Shown here piece after piece: positions 1 to 8,500 of a stretch of DNA of 64,000 nucleotides. The stretch's first letter is position 1. Every line of letters begins with the position of its first letter. The DNA comes from a virus. A program made the position numbers and the translations under genes. The notes under the pieces are model-generated. The model had not been told where the DNA came from and made no database searches. It saw only the letters and a program-made list of their open reading frames with translations. The DNA lies in the IMG/VR virus record IMGVR_UViG_3300021091_004142, positions 1 through 64,000 of that record. One strand, 5' to 3'.

Positions 1-332
1 AATACAGACAAACAACACTTCAGATACTTAAAAAAATAGGCAGTGAATACAACATGACCTATGATGAAGATCTTATGAAGCCAACAAATATATTAGCCAG
101 TATGGCTATAGACAAATTTGCTGAAGCGGTTTCTAAATGTGTACAAGAAATTGTTTTAGAGACTGGTGATCTTTTGGTTATAGATAATAATAAAACCGTA
201 CATGGTCGCAAACCATTTCAGCCCAAGTATGATGGAACTGATAGGTGGGTGCAAAGAATATTGGTTAGAAAACAGCTTCCACCAAAAGAACACATAGTTG
301 GCCATGTAATAACAACTGATTTTATTGAGTAG
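1..332 (+). CDS. TauD/TfdA-like Fe(II)/2-oxoglutarate oxygenase, C-terminal part
   Basis: The frame is open from the window edge (codons from base 3), so the gene starts upstream. The visible part contains the GDLLVIDNNKTVHGR segment, which carries the distal iron-ligand His, and a later DGTDRWVQR segment with the Arg expected to bind 2-oxoglutarate. Both are typical of the C-terminal half of TauD/TfdA (clavaminate synthase-like) dioxygenases. The first HxD is outside the window. The substrate cannot be inferred. It is followed after 12 bp by a methyltransferase, so the two may share a transcript. Confidence 0.75.
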   Translation, partial: YRQTTLQILKKIGSEYNMTYDEDLMKPTNILASMAIDKFAEAVSKCVQEIVLETGDLLVIDNNKTVHGRKPFQPKYDGTDRWVQRILVRKQLPPKEHIVGHVITTDFIE

Positions 333-344
333 AGGAAGAATAAT

Positions 345-926
345 ATGAGATTAGAAACAATACCAAAGGGTTCTGGGATTAAAGTGGTTATAGGAACGAG
401 GACGTATCTTGGACCTGATTGGACTCATGTTGATATTGATCCATTTCCATTATACTCTGCGGATAATACATGGCATCCTGTTGATATTGTTTGTGATGCA
501 AGAAAAATACCCCTTCAAGATAACTACGCTGATGTAGTATTTAGCTCTGAATGTTTAGAACATTTTCCATGGAGAGAATATCCTAAAGCTTTACAGGAAT
601 GGTGTAGGATATTAAAACCAGGTGGAATGATAAGGATTGAAGTTCCAGATTTTCTTGGCGCATGTAGACAAATATTGACAATGGATTCACTAGAAGGAGA
701 TAGAGCTATGCAGCAAATATTTTTTGCAGAGCAAATAAACCCTCATGATTTTCATTTTGTTGGATTCACAAGTAGAATGTTGGTAGACGATTTTCAAAAG
801 TTGGGTTTTGAAATTGTTGATGTAAAATCAGGAGAGGAATGGGGTTGGCTAAAAGTCGATGCTTCTAAACCCATAATCCACGAAGACTATTTATTGAAAA
901 TTGATGCGGTTAAACCGCAAACATGA
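345..926 (+). CDS. class I SAM-dependent methyltransferase
   Basis: 193 aa, preceded by a GAGGAAG ribosome binding site. The region VFSSECLEHFPW fits motif II of Methyltransf_11-type enzymes and ILKPGGMIRIEVPD fits the following strand, a common pattern in small phage and surface-sugar methyltransferases. The glycine-rich SAM motif at the N-terminus is weak (VVIGTRTYLG), and a HVDIDPFP segment supplies the acidic strand-2 end. The substrate is unknown. It is followed immediately by a strong terminator. Confidence 0.7.
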   Translation: MRLETIPKGSGIKVVIGTRTYLGPDWTHVDIDPFPLYSADNTWHPVDIVCDARKIPLQDNYADVVFSSECLEHFPWREYPKALQEWCRILKPGGMIRIEVPDFLGACRQILTMDSLEGDRAMQQIFFAEQINPHDFHFVGFTSRMLVDDFQKLGFEIVDVKSGEEWGWLKVDASKPIIHEDYLLKIDAVKPQT

Positions 927-967
927 AGAGTGAAGCGTGTCCCGGGATGCGCTTCACTCTATTTTTT
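927..967 (+). terminator. intrinsic terminator
   Basis: A perfect 11-bp stem (AGAGTGAAGCG / CGCTTCACTCT, 927-937 and 950-960) is followed by ATTTTTTT. It lies directly after the methyltransferase stop codon and separates that unit from the next plus-strand gene. Confidence 0.9.
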
Positions 968-1011
968 TATTACTATTAGTCTAGCCTAACTATACCGGGG
1001 GGTGCGGCTAG

Positions 1012-3750
1012 ATGCCAAGACTATTTTTGCGCAATAGATGGCTTGCGTTCCTGCCCGCACTCGCCTACTCGCTGTCGCTCGTCGTGGCGCTGGTCGTCCC
1101 TAACCCTGTTCGCGCGTCAGGCGACGGCAAGCTCGTGTTCGCCTGGCAGCAGGCGGTCGTTTCGCAGGACGTAAACATCTCGGCGAGCGTCGCCTCGGCG
1201 AGCACGCTGACGGCGACCATCTCGGCTGCAGAGGTGCAGGACTGGAAGGTGTCGTCCGACACCGTAGCTGTTGGCATCGAGCTTCTTGGCGCCGGCGGAG
1301 GTGGCATCTATTCGCACAGCACCGGGTTCATCACTCTCACCGACGGAGGAACATTCAACAGCTACAGCGTCTCTGTCACCGCAGCCGGCGTTGGCGCTGG
1401 CTGGAACAGCGTCGTCACCGCTCGTATCTTTATCATCGGTCGAGACGGAGAGTTCTGGGCCGGTAACTACGGCGCCCAGGTCGAATCCGCGTCGCTGACT
1501 CTCGACGGCACCGAGCTTCTTACGAACGGCTCGTTTACATCAAACACTGGCTGGACATCTTCTCTCGGTTGGCAGACATGCTCAGCTAACTCTGGACACC
1601 AACCCTGCATTGGATCATCGTCTGCCGTTGAGATCAACAACCCTCCAACAACAACAACCACATCAACAACGACAACGACAACGACAACCACCGTTCCTCC
1701 TACCACAACCACAACAACGACAACGACAATCCCCGCCGCGGGTCAAGGCACAGAGACAACAGAGCAATTCGAGGGTCCCGGGCCAACGCTTACTGGTCTT
1801 ACCGTCACTGTCAACAACAGCAACCTGACGACATCGAACCAAGGCGGTTGGTACTACGCGAACCTGAGCAACGGCTACGGCACGCAAGGTTACGCAATCT
1901 ACGCAAATTATCCGTCACAGCCTGCCGTATTTACGCTTCCGTCGTCGTTGAATCCTCGAAGCTTTTACTTCCGCGTTGGTGCAAAGAACGGCAACGAGAC
2001 AGGCACCGTCACATACGCCGACAACACAACAGCGTCATTTACGATCAGCCACTCGGTTCTTACCTCCGGCTGCTCAACCTGCCAGGCTCCTGGCTATTAC
2101 AAAGAGATCTATTTCAACGGCAACGGCAAGATCATCTTGAGCTTCACACTTCCCTCAGGCGGCGGCGACATCTACTTTGTCGACATGCTGCGCATCAGCG
2201 ACTCAACATCTGTCGCAAGCGTCGTTGATCCAAACCCAGTCTCCACGACAACCACGACAACCACCTCTACGACAACGACAACCACGACAACCACCTCTAC
2301 GACAACGACAACCACGACAACCACGCTGCCGCCCACGACAACTACGGTTCCGCCGACAACGACGACCACAACTACGATTCCGCCGACGACAACCACGACT
2401 ACTACAACAACGACAACTACAACAACCGTTTACGTTCCGCCCGCAACAACAACTACCACAACTGTCTATGTTCCGCCAGAAACGACTACCACTACAACTG
2501 TCTACGTTCCGCCCGCAACAACAACAACTGTTCCGGAAACCACTACAACTACTGTTCCAGAAACAACTACAACAACAACTCTTCCTGAACCAGAAGAAAC
2601 TACTACTACTACTACAGTTCCAAAAACTACTATTCCTGAGGAGGAAAAGGAACCTCAGCCTGAGGAGCCTGAAACAACTCCGACGACTCTTCCTGATGAG
2701 CCAGAGCAATCCCCAGAAGAAGAACAGCAGCAAGAAGAAACAGACCAAGAAGAATCCACACAAGAAGAAACAGAATCATCACAAGATGAAGTAGTAATAG
2801 AAAAAGACGCAACAACTGAAGAAGTTTTGAACGCAATAGATGAAGCTAGTTCAGAAGAGCTTGCGGAAATAATGGAACAAGTTGAACCGGACAAATTGGC
2901 TGAAGTTTTAGAAGAACTTTCGGAAGAAAAAACAACAGAACTTATTGAATCAGTTAAAAGCACTGAGGGTCTAAGCAATGTTATTGAGGCGTTGACTAAA
3001 AAAGATGATGAACCTATAGCCGCAGCTGTAGCCGTAGCTATTATTTTAAATGAAAACTTTGATAATGTTTCTACAGAAACTGCTCAAGAAGTATTCGCTG
3101 CTATAGAGCCAGAGCTTTTTACTGAAGAACAAAAGTCTGAATTGTCAGAGGCTTTGACCGAAGCACCAGAAGAAATTAAAGAAGCTTTTGAAGAAGAAAT
3201 TAATATATACGGAGAAGGCTTTGATGAGTATGTGCCAACCGGCTCTAGCATAGACGTAGGGGATCGCAGAACGATCATAGCAGCTGCCACCGTAATATCC
3301 ACAATAGGCACCGCAGCGGCTTCTACAGGGCCTTCTGGAGGCTCTAGGAGCCCTTCTGGTGGGTCTTCAGGTGGTGGGGGTAGTCCTGGTGGGGGTCAAG
3401 CTTCTGGGGGCTCTGGAGACGCTGCTAGAAAGGAAGAAGAACTAGAAGAAGAAGAGGAAGAGGGTGGTGGAATAGAGGGTCCAGAAGGCGACGAAGAAGA
3501 TATTGTTTTGACAAGAAACAGTATATTTAATTACTATACAGAAGGGGGTATAGAAATGAAAAAAATGAATTGGTTTGGATTGGGTAAAAAGGTATGGGAG
3601 ACCACAGCCGGATTGGCTTTCACATTGGCTGGTAGCTTTGTAATGTTTGTTACATTGTCTGGCGAGACAAGAAAGATGGCTATCATCGCCACGGTTGTAG
3701 CCCTAGGTGTTCATTACATTCATGAAGTATTAAAAAACGACAGTGAGTAA
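1012..3750 (+). CDS. secreted Thr-rich, Glu-rich surface protein (chimeric)
   Basis: 912 aa. A signal peptide (about residues 1-36, ending PVRASG) precedes a beta-rich ectodomain and two long poly-Thr linkers (about 210-245 and 410-560), the second with repeated VYVPP units. Then come a Glu-rich helical part, a Gly/Ser-rich stretch, and a C-terminal tail with two hydrophobic segments from about residue 850. Poly-Thr 'VPPTTTT' linkers are common in secreted proteins of Acidimicrobiia-type actinobacteria. Base composition changes inside the gene: GC-rich codons up to about base 2500, AT-rich afterwards, suggesting a host-derived N-terminal part joined to a phage-like C-terminal part. An internal ATG at 3556 with a GGGGG box could give a separate 64-aa membrane protein. 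Function unknown; a virion fibre or surface adhesin is a guess. Confidence 0.65.
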   Translation: MPRLFLRNRWLAFLPALAYSLSLVVALVVPNPVRASGDGKLVFAWQQAVVSQDVNISASVASASTLTATISAAEVQDWKVSSDTVAVGIELLGAGGGGIYSHSTGFITLTDGGTFNSYSVSVTAAGVGAGWNSVVTARIFIIGRDGEFWAGNYGAQVESASLTLDGTELLTNGSFTSNTGWTSSLGWQTCSANSGHQPCIGSSSAVEINNPPTTTTTSTTTTTTTTTVPPTTTTTTTTTIPAAGQGTETTEQFEGPGPTLTGLTVTVNNSNLTTSNQGGWYYANLSNGYGTQGYAIYANYPSQPAVFTLPSSLNPRSFYFRVGAKNGNETGTVTYADNTTASFTISHSVLTSGCSTCQAPGYYKEIYFNGNGKIILSFTLPSGGGDIYFVDMLRISDSTSVASVVDPNPVSTTTTTTTSTTTTTTTTTSTTTTTTTTTLPPTTTTVPPTTTTTTTIPPTTTTTTTTTTTTTTVYVPPATTTTTTVYVPPETTTTTTVYVPPATTTTVPETTTTTVPETTTTTTLPEPEETTTTTTVPKTTIPEEEKEPQPEEPETTPTTLPDEPEQSPEEEQQQEETDQEESTQEETESSQDEVVIEKDATTEEVLNAIDEASSEELAEIMEQVEPDKLAEVLEELSEEKTTELIESVKSTEGLSNVIEALTKKDDEPIAAAVAVAIILNENFDNVSTETAQEVFAAIEPELFTEEQKSELSEALTEAPEEIKEAFEEEINIYGEGFDEYVPTGSSIDVGDRRTIIAAATVISTIGTAAASTGPSGGSRSPSGGSSGGGGSPGGGQASGGSGDAARKEEELEEEEEEGGGIEGPEGDEEDIVLTRNSIFNYYTEGGIEMKKMNWFGLGKKVWETTAGLAFTLAGSFVMFVTLSGETRKMAIIATVVALGVHYIHEVLKNDSE

Positions 3751-3910
3751 AATATTGTTTCGTAGTAAAAATGATGATAAGATTGATGAGATCAAATTGT
3801 CCGTAGAGAATTTTTTAACTGAAATATCTACGGCTGAAAGACAATTATTTTCTTATGAAGAAGTCGAAAATATTTTATTAGATATATACAGTTTGACAAC
3901 AAAGAATTAA
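3743..3910 (+). CDS. small acidic protein, 55 aa
   Basis: A GTG start overlaps the preceding stop region by 8 bp. The product begins MSKILFRSKNDDKIDE and is predicted helical, with no recognisable family. The tight overlap and lack of other coding content support a real gene. No function assigned. Confidence 0.5.
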   Translation: MSKILFRSKNDDKIDEIKLSVENFLTEISTAERQLFSYEEVENILLDIYSLTTKN

Positions 3911-3913
3911 TTT

Positions 3914-4009
3914 ATGGAACCAAATGTATATGATTCAGAAAATCCACAAGAATATATCTACGATCCGGAATTAAATAATCAATGGTATTGGAATGAGCAA
4001 TTATCTTAA
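3914..4009 (+). CDS. micropeptide, 31 aa
   Basis: ATG three bases after the previous stop; the product is Asn/Tyr/Trp-rich (ends QWYWNEQLS). It overlaps the start of the next gene by 17 bp. Composition is protein-like but evidence is otherwise only position; unknown function. Confidence 0.35.
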   Translation: MEPNVYDSENPQEYIYDPELNNQWYWNEQLS

Positions 4010-4645
4010 TGTAAATATACCAACGTTTTATGCGGGCATGGACAAAGCGTTTCTTTATGATGAGGATCCGAACCCAACTAACGAGCGCATTCCCGTAGAA
4101 GTATTTATGTACACTTCAATACCGCAACGCTGCGGGCTATTCAGCGTTATGACCGAGTACGGTAGTCAGCACGCAAGAGTGCCGATTCAATATTTAACCA
4201 GCCTGTGGGTTGATACCCCAACTGCTTTTCCGTTGGACTGGATACAGCTGTGGGATTCTATTTCTTATTATGCATCGGTAAATATTATTGACTACTGCAA
4301 GAATCGTGGTGCCATGATATGGCTTAAGGATCACACGCAGCATAAAGCCAAATATATGTTTACGCTTGATTGGTGCATGGGTCCTCAATATCAGGCGGGC
4401 TACGGTGAGTACGCCGCAGGCCACAAGTGTGGGCATGTGTTCGAGGGCGAGGGTGGACAGTTTTTCATACAACCAAACAACCGTGTGCTTTGGATGGACC
4501 GGACGGAAGTTGGATTACAAAGAAGCTCGACAGACCAGATTGGCTTATATTCTCACGCGAATTTTCATGCGAGCACACTGGTTCACGCTGGGTTGCAGAT
4601 TCTGATGAAGAACTCTACTTTTATAGATTTAAAGAAAGAGATTAA
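3993..4645 (+). CDS. phage-type hypothetical protein with an apparent -1 frameshift
   Basis: The first frame (from 3993) reads naturally up to IQPNNRVLWMD (about base 4505). It then becomes improbable, although it stays open to 4664. The -1 frame from about 4505 to the stop at 4645 gives a natural ending: DRPDWLIF, a Cys-Glu-rich stretch, RWVADSDEELYFYRFKE. I recall similar phage proteins of unknown function ending in a comparable RW..ED..YFY pattern. The most likely reading is one gene of about 217 aa interrupted by a one-base indel or recoding event near 4490-4515. GC content is higher than in the flanking small genes. Confidence 0.55.
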
Positions 4646-4736
4646 TAAAAAACTAGTTAGCTAGCATCACTTTCAGGTTCATCGTCATGTTTATTGCGGC
4701 CTGTCGAAATCATTAGGCCGGCTAATGTTCTCGGGC

Positions 4737-5432
4737 TCAGTCGAGCTTGAGCCTTGCCATGCATTCTGCCTTCATGATGTTCAAATCAAGGTCGTTGGAG
4801 ACCATTCCGTATCGCTTGCCGCAGTTGTTATACCCAGCGGCGAACTGCCATATGTCCCAATCCTTCCAGCCCATCAGTGGTTTGGGCTGTTCAAAAGATA
4901 ATGCCCAATCGACCCAGTCGGCGGGGTTCATCGGCACACTATTCTGCTCAAATTGCTTATGCGAGTACTGGACGTATTTCGCCACCCATAGCGGGCAGTT
5001 GCCGTGCTTGCGCGACTTGACTCTCGAATTCCAGAACCAATCGCCGCTGTACACCGTCGGGGGTCTCCCGAGTGCTTCGGTCGCACGCTTTATGATGTGG
5101 TCAACGGATTTCCTCACATGCCTTGGGTGAAGGTCGCCGTGGTGCTCTACGTCTATCTGTGGAGCGAGGTTCGCCCCGTACTTGCGGTGTGCGTCGAGAA
5201 GAATTGATATCTGCTCCTCGGCGTCAAGTTCTGGTTTCACGTACACGTAGTAGCCGAACGGTATCTTGTTGTTCGCTACGCGCTTCGAGTTGTACTCAAG
5301 CATGGAATCCTGCTTGGTGCCCACGTTGCTTCTGATGTATGCAAAATCAAACCCGAACGAGGCGACCTTCTTCCAGGCTATTTCCCCCTGGTACTCAGAC
5401 ACGTCTATGCCGGTGACATACCCCTGCGTCAT
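4737..5432 (-). CDS. GH25 muramidase (endolysin)
   Basis: 231 aa. The N-terminal GIDVSEYQG, the internal PQIDVEHH segment (catalytic acid region), and the C-terminal WDIWQFA and DLDLN segments are the signature of glycoside hydrolase family 25 lysozymes, which cut the glycan of peptidoglycan. There is no signal peptide, consistent with export through a holin. It overlaps the upstream holin-like gene by 4 bp, forming a lysis cassette. It is GC-richer than its neighbours, suggesting recent acquisition. Confidence 0.92.
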   Translation of the reverse strand: MTQGYVTGIDVSEYQGEIAWKKVASFGFDFAYIRSNVGTKQDSMLEYNSKRVANNKIPFGYYVYVKPELDAEEQISILLDAHRKYGANLAPQIDVEHHGDLHPRHVRKSVDHIIKRATEALGRPPTVYSGDWFWNSRVKSRKHGNCPLWVAKYVQYSHKQFEQNSVPMNPADWVDWALSFEQPKPLMGWKDWDIWQFAAGYNNCGKRYGMVSNDLDLNIMKAECMARLKLD

Positions 5433-5722
5433 GGTTGCTGATCGCCATCTTCGGTGGTCGTCTCGGTCTCCTCGTGCTTATTTCTTCCTGTTGAGATCAT
5501 CAACCCAGCGAGCGTACCGGTAATGAATGTGGCAACACTTGAGAGCACGCCAAAAAACATTTTATCATTCTCTGATTGAACACCTATAGGTTGAGTAACA
5601 AACACCAATGCATACAGCACTCCAGCAGTTGTCATTGCCAACACTCCCGCAAGAACGCAACCAACTACAAATTTTAAACGCGCATCGAGTTCTTCTGGAC
5701 TAAACCTTTTCTTATTTCTCAT
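5429..5722 (-). CDS. two-TM holin-like protein
   Basis: 97 aa from the ATG at 5722, which has a GGGAGG box 9 bases upstream; longer in-frame starts lack one. Two hydrophobic segments (about residues 15-40 and 55-80) lie between a charged N-terminus and a Glu/Thr-rich tail. Size, topology and position directly upstream of the endolysin (4-bp overlap) suggest a holin; this is inference. Confidence 0.6.
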   Translation of the reverse strand: MRNKKRFSPEELDARLKFVVGCVLAGVLAMTTAGVLYALVFVTQPIGVQSENDKMFFGVLSSVATFITGTLAGLMISTGRNKHEETETTTEDGDQQP

Positions 5723-5906
5723 CTGTTTCTTCCTCCCAATCGAATCCAATAAGATCCTTTGAGCACGCACCATCAACTTTGCATATCGGCGGATTGCACT
5801 CTTCATTTTCCCAGTTTATGGGATCTTGACATGAGTAGCGATAACTTCCATCGTATCCACATCCAGATAAAAGCAAAATAGCCACCGCTACTATCGCTTT
5901 TTTCAT
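5712..5906 (-). CDS. small lipoprotein
   Basis: 64 aa. Signal peptide with a lipobox (LLSGC, Cys about residue 16), then a short Cys-rich periplasmic/extracellular part containing YSCQDPINW and CNPPICK. Similar Cys-rich mini-lipoproteins occur next to lysis genes in large phages; a spanin-like role is possible but an actinobacterial host has no classical outer membrane. Overlaps both neighbours by a few bases. Confidence 0.65.
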   Translation of the reverse strand: MKKAIVAVAILLLSGCGYDGSYRYSCQDPINWENEECNPPICKVDGACSKDLIGFDWEEETDEK

Positions 5907-6160
5907 TCTGCATCAGCGACTTTCTTTGCCTTCTTGTCCACCTTGTTGAATACTTCGTTGATTTCTTTGGCACTCAGTTTGCCATCGTCCAGAAATGCAC
6001 GTGACAATCCCTCTACGACCGTGGCCACACCCGCTATGCCAGCCATAAATACAGCCTTCCAAATTGGCACTCCAGCTATCGTGCCCGCGCCAACCACACC
6101 CAAACCTGATGCGGCAAAGGTCGCAACTATCCTAAGTAGTATATTCTTTAACTGTTCCAT
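5903..6160 (-). CDS. small membrane protein, possible second holin
   Basis: 85 aa from the ATG at 6160, with AGGAG five bases upstream. Gly/Ala-rich hydrophobic segments (about residues 10-30 and 33-52) are followed by a charged Lys-rich tail (EVFNKVDKKAKK). It sits in the lysis cassette, so a holin or holin-regulator role is plausible. Confidence 0.55.
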   Translation of the reverse strand: MEQLKNILLRIVATFAASGLGVVGAGTIAGVPIWKAVFMAGIAGVATVVEGLSRAFLDDGKLSAKEINEVFNKVDKKAKKVADAE

Positions 6161-6202
6161 TATCACTCCTGACTAATAATCAAGAGTATAGTAACTAATT
6201 AA

Positions 6203-6373
6203 CTACAAACCCGCTGTGTCAACAGAATCAGCTTCTTTAACGTCGTATTTAGCTAATACTTTTTCCCATTTGGCAATTTCTTTATCAGCTTTTAAAATTT
6301 CTTTCTTTATTTTTTTAAGTTCTTTTAACTCTTTTGTCAGTTCTTTTATAGCTTCATCAATATTAAAATTCAT
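6203..6373 (-). CDS. coiled-coil micropeptide, 56 aa
   Basis: ATG at 6373 with an AGGAG box upstream. Nearly all Lys/Glu/Leu heptads (ELTKELKELKKIKKEI), then a short tail. Likely a helical, self-associating protein of unknown role between the lysis cassette and the OmpA-like gene. Confidence 0.5.
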   Translation of the reverse strand: MNFNIDEAIKELTKELKELKKIKKEILKADKEIAKWEKVLAKYDVKEADSVDTAGL

Positions 6374-6381
6374 ATAAGCTC

Positions 6382-6879
6382 CTATTTTAATCCGGTTATT
6401 TCACATGATCTATTTAAAACTTTACCTTCTTCAGTAGTGGGATCTACGCCAGCGTATGGGGAGTCGTCGGCTATGGCTTCAGACTTTATTTTTTCAAAAT
6501 CTACTCCCAACTTCATCAAATTAAATTCAAGAGCCTTTGCTCTTTTTTGCGAAAGCTCTTCTCTGTTGGTTCTTTGCCCATCTCCAGAAGATCTACAAAT
6601 CAGTTTAAGATTAGTATAGAATCCGGAGTTAACTCTATCTACATATGTGTCAATGCAATTTGTTTGCTCCATCAAAAATTTGTCGGAGTCTTTTATAAAA
6701 AGAACTAGACATGGAGATTCATCAATCTTTACTGATGTAGTTGTCGTTTCAACAATTGTTGTTTCGACTACCTCTTCGACTATTTCTTGCGACTCTGGCC
6801 AAAATATATAAGCCAAAATGCCCAAGGCTACTAGCGCAGTTGCAGATCTGGCAACTATTTTTCTTAATTTGTCATTCAT
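6382..6879 (-). CDS. OmpA-like peptidoglycan-associating protein
   Basis: 165 aa. An N-terminal membrane anchor (about 12-28), an acidic Thr-rich linker, then an OmpA-C-like domain (about 60-165). The domain shows ELSQKRAKALEFNLMKLGV followed by VLNRSCEI, corresponding to the 'LS..RA..V...L...G' and 'NRRVEI' motifs of that family. Such domains bind the diaminopimelate of peptidoglycan. Its start overlaps the upstream stop (ATGA). Probably localises lysis or membrane proteins at the wall. Confidence 0.65.
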   Translation of the reverse strand: MNDKLRKIVARSATALVALGILAYIFWPESQEIVEEVVETTIVETTTTSVKIDESPCLVLFIKDSDKFLMEQTNCIDTYVDRVNSGFYTNLKLICRSSGDGQRTNREELSQKRAKALEFNLMKLGVDFEKIKSEAIADDSPYAGVDPTTEEGKVLNRSCEITGLK

Positions 6880-7718
6880 GAATTTTTTTCTACCTTTTTA
6901 CTAGCTTTAATAAAGTTTTTTCTAGCCATTGATTCTCTGTTTTTTGCGGCTTTTATAAAGTGATCATACACATCAGTATACCAGTAAGCTATAGCAGATA
7001 TCACTAATCCAATTGTTGTCGCAGCTAATGATAGTATAAATTTGTCTGAGTAGTCAAGTTCTTGTTGACTAAATCTCGCTCCAGTAGCAAGTGTTGTCAA
7101 GAGCAAGAATAATACAGAATTTATTCCCATTGTATTTTTTGCCGTTGATTTATTGTAAACTTCTTTTTCTTTGTCAGTTGTATCTTGTTTGTTTTTTCTT
7201 TTTTTTACGAGCATTCTTATTGCATAGGCTGCACCTAATTGAGCACATACAAAAGCGTAAGAAAAAGACATGATAACAGCGGAGGCCCTTTCGGCTCTTT
7301 CGGCCCAAATATCTTCTCCAAATTTACCAACAAAAATATCTTTCCATAATAAAAAATCAAAAACTAAACCAACTACAACTGAAAACCAAATGATTTCTGA
7401 TCCGTAATTAGAGGTATTAGAAGAATGAGGATAAAGTTGTTCTTTTGTTTCTTGATAATTTGTTTGAGCTCCCTGATATTCCTTATAGGCTAATTCATAC
7501 TCTGATAATAGTTCTTTTTTTTGTATTTCTTTTGGCGATGTAGCTTCTTGTAGCTTTTTTTCAAGCTCTTCGTTCTTTGTTTTTAGTTCAAAATTTTCTG
7601 TTTCAACTCCAGAATATTTTTGTGATAAACCATCCAAAAGCTTGCCAAAACGTTTCTTGTTTCTCTTAGACAATAGATCAATTTGATCTTTGTCATCGAC
7701 AGGATGTTGAGCGTTCAT
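6876..7718 (-). CDS. membrane protein with N-terminal coiled coil
   Basis: About 280 aa from the ATG at 7718, which overlaps the ferredoxin stop codon. Residues 10-100 form a long charged coiled coil (ENFELKTKNEELEKKLQE), followed by four hydrophobic segments in the middle and C-terminal thirds and a basic tail. No family recognised. Confidence 0.55.
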   Translation of the reverse strand: MNAQHPVDDKDQIDLLSKRNKKRFGKLLDGLSQKYSGVETENFELKTKNEELEKKLQEATSPKEIQKKELLSEYELAYKEYQGAQTNYQETKEQLYPHSSNTSNYGSEIIWFSVVVGLVFDFLLWKDIFVGKFGEDIWAERAERASAVIMSFSYAFVCAQLGAAYAIRMLVKKRKNKQDTTDKEKEVYNKSTAKNTMGINSVLFLLLTTLATGARFSQQELDYSDKFILSLAATTIGLVISAIAYWYTDVYDHFIKAAKNRESMARKNFIKASKKVEKNS

Positions 7719-7975
7719 TCTTCTATAAAAATGCATTCACCAGGACAGTCTTCGGCCGACTGAATAACTTCATCAAGCATTGTGTCGGGAAACTCGGTCG
7801 TTGCTGTCATTTTTAGCTTTGGTTCGTTTCCTTTCCCATCTGGGCCAAGCAAATTTGGCCAGCTCGGATCCTTGACGTATGCAAGTCCATCCGAATGCAT
7901 CATGAATACAGCCGGAGCTAGTTCCGTGCACAGGCCATCGCCAGTACATAGGTCTTGGTCAATCCAAACTTTCAT
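7715..7975 (-). CDS. ferredoxin, 3Fe-4S/4Fe-4S type
   Basis: 86 aa. CTGDGLC at residues 10-16 and CPGEC near the C-terminus (SAEDCPGECIFIEE) are the cluster ligands of small actinobacterial-type ferredoxins, the kind that serve cytochromes P450. The middle (about 35-60) is longer than usual, with a Gly/Lys-rich insert. No redox partner is seen in this window, so it probably reroutes electrons in the host. It overlaps the downstream membrane-protein gene. Confidence 0.85.
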   Translation of the reverse strand: MKVWIDQDLCTGDGLCTELAPAVFMMHSDGLAYVKDPSWPNLLGPDGKGNEPKLKMTATTEFPDTMLDEVIQSAEDCPGECIFIEE

Positions 7976-7980
7976 GAAGA

Positions 7981-8403
7981 TTAGTCTTCATCGTCCATAT
8001 CTTCTTCGTCCATACCAATATTAACCAATCCGTCTGGTATGGCCGCTAAACGGCAGCGTCCGCCTGGCTCTATCTTTTGTTTAATAATTCTACATACGGA
8101 CTCTGACTCGTGCAGTACACAGTTCTCGCAACGCACACCTATATCGTAGTCGTCGTTCTCAGCTTTGGAAACATATCCAACCCATATTCCGTTGTTGTCC
8201 ATGTCGGAAAGCTTTCCGTACTTTTGAGCAATCGACAATAAGCTATTAGCAAATTCTCTCTCGGCGGCGGACATTCTTACTCTGTCCATATCTGATACGT
8301 CGCAACATGGCATGGCTTTTGAAGATCCCTTTTTAGCGGCTTCACTAATGTTTTTAGCTACGCTTTTTTGATAGTTAATATCTGATAGCCAGTGATTAGA
8401 CAT
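7981..8403 (-). CDS. Cys-rich protein, possible metal or Fe-S binding
   Basis: 140 aa. A conserved-looking block (about 88-125) reads CENCVLHES...CRIIKQKIEPGGRCRLA, four Cys in a pattern seen in small phage proteins resembling high-potential iron-sulfur proteins. The C-terminus is very acidic. First gene of the leftward lysis/ferredoxin unit; its promoter must lie in the 97-bp divergent gap. Confidence 0.5.
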   Translation of the reverse strand: MSNHWLSDINYQKSVAKNISEAAKKGSSKAMPCCDVSDMDRVRMSAAEREFANSLLSIAQKYGKLSDMDNNGIWVGYVSKAENDDYDIGVRCENCVLHESESVCRIIKQKIEPGGRCRLAAIPDGLVNIGMDEEDMDDED

Positions 8404-8436
8404 TTTTAATCTCCATAATTTGAGAATTATTAATAT

Positions 8437-8482
8437 ATAGTAACATATTTAATTGCCTTGCGCAATATATATATGTTACTAT
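8437..8482. promoter_or_regulatory. 12-bp inverted repeat in divergent promoter region
   Basis: ATAGTAACATAT (8437-8448) and its exact reverse complement (8471-8482) flank 22 bp in the AT-rich gap between the divergent genes at 8403 (-) and 8501 (+). This is the layout of an operator controlling both promoters, or of paired half-sites for a dimer. Confidence 0.55.
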
Positions 8483-8500
8483 CAACATAAGAGGTAAATT

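Noticed and set aside
1467-2794. Long Val-, Gln/Arg- or Cys-rich ORFs on both strands
   Set aside because: They are other-frame readings of the poly-Thr codon repeats.
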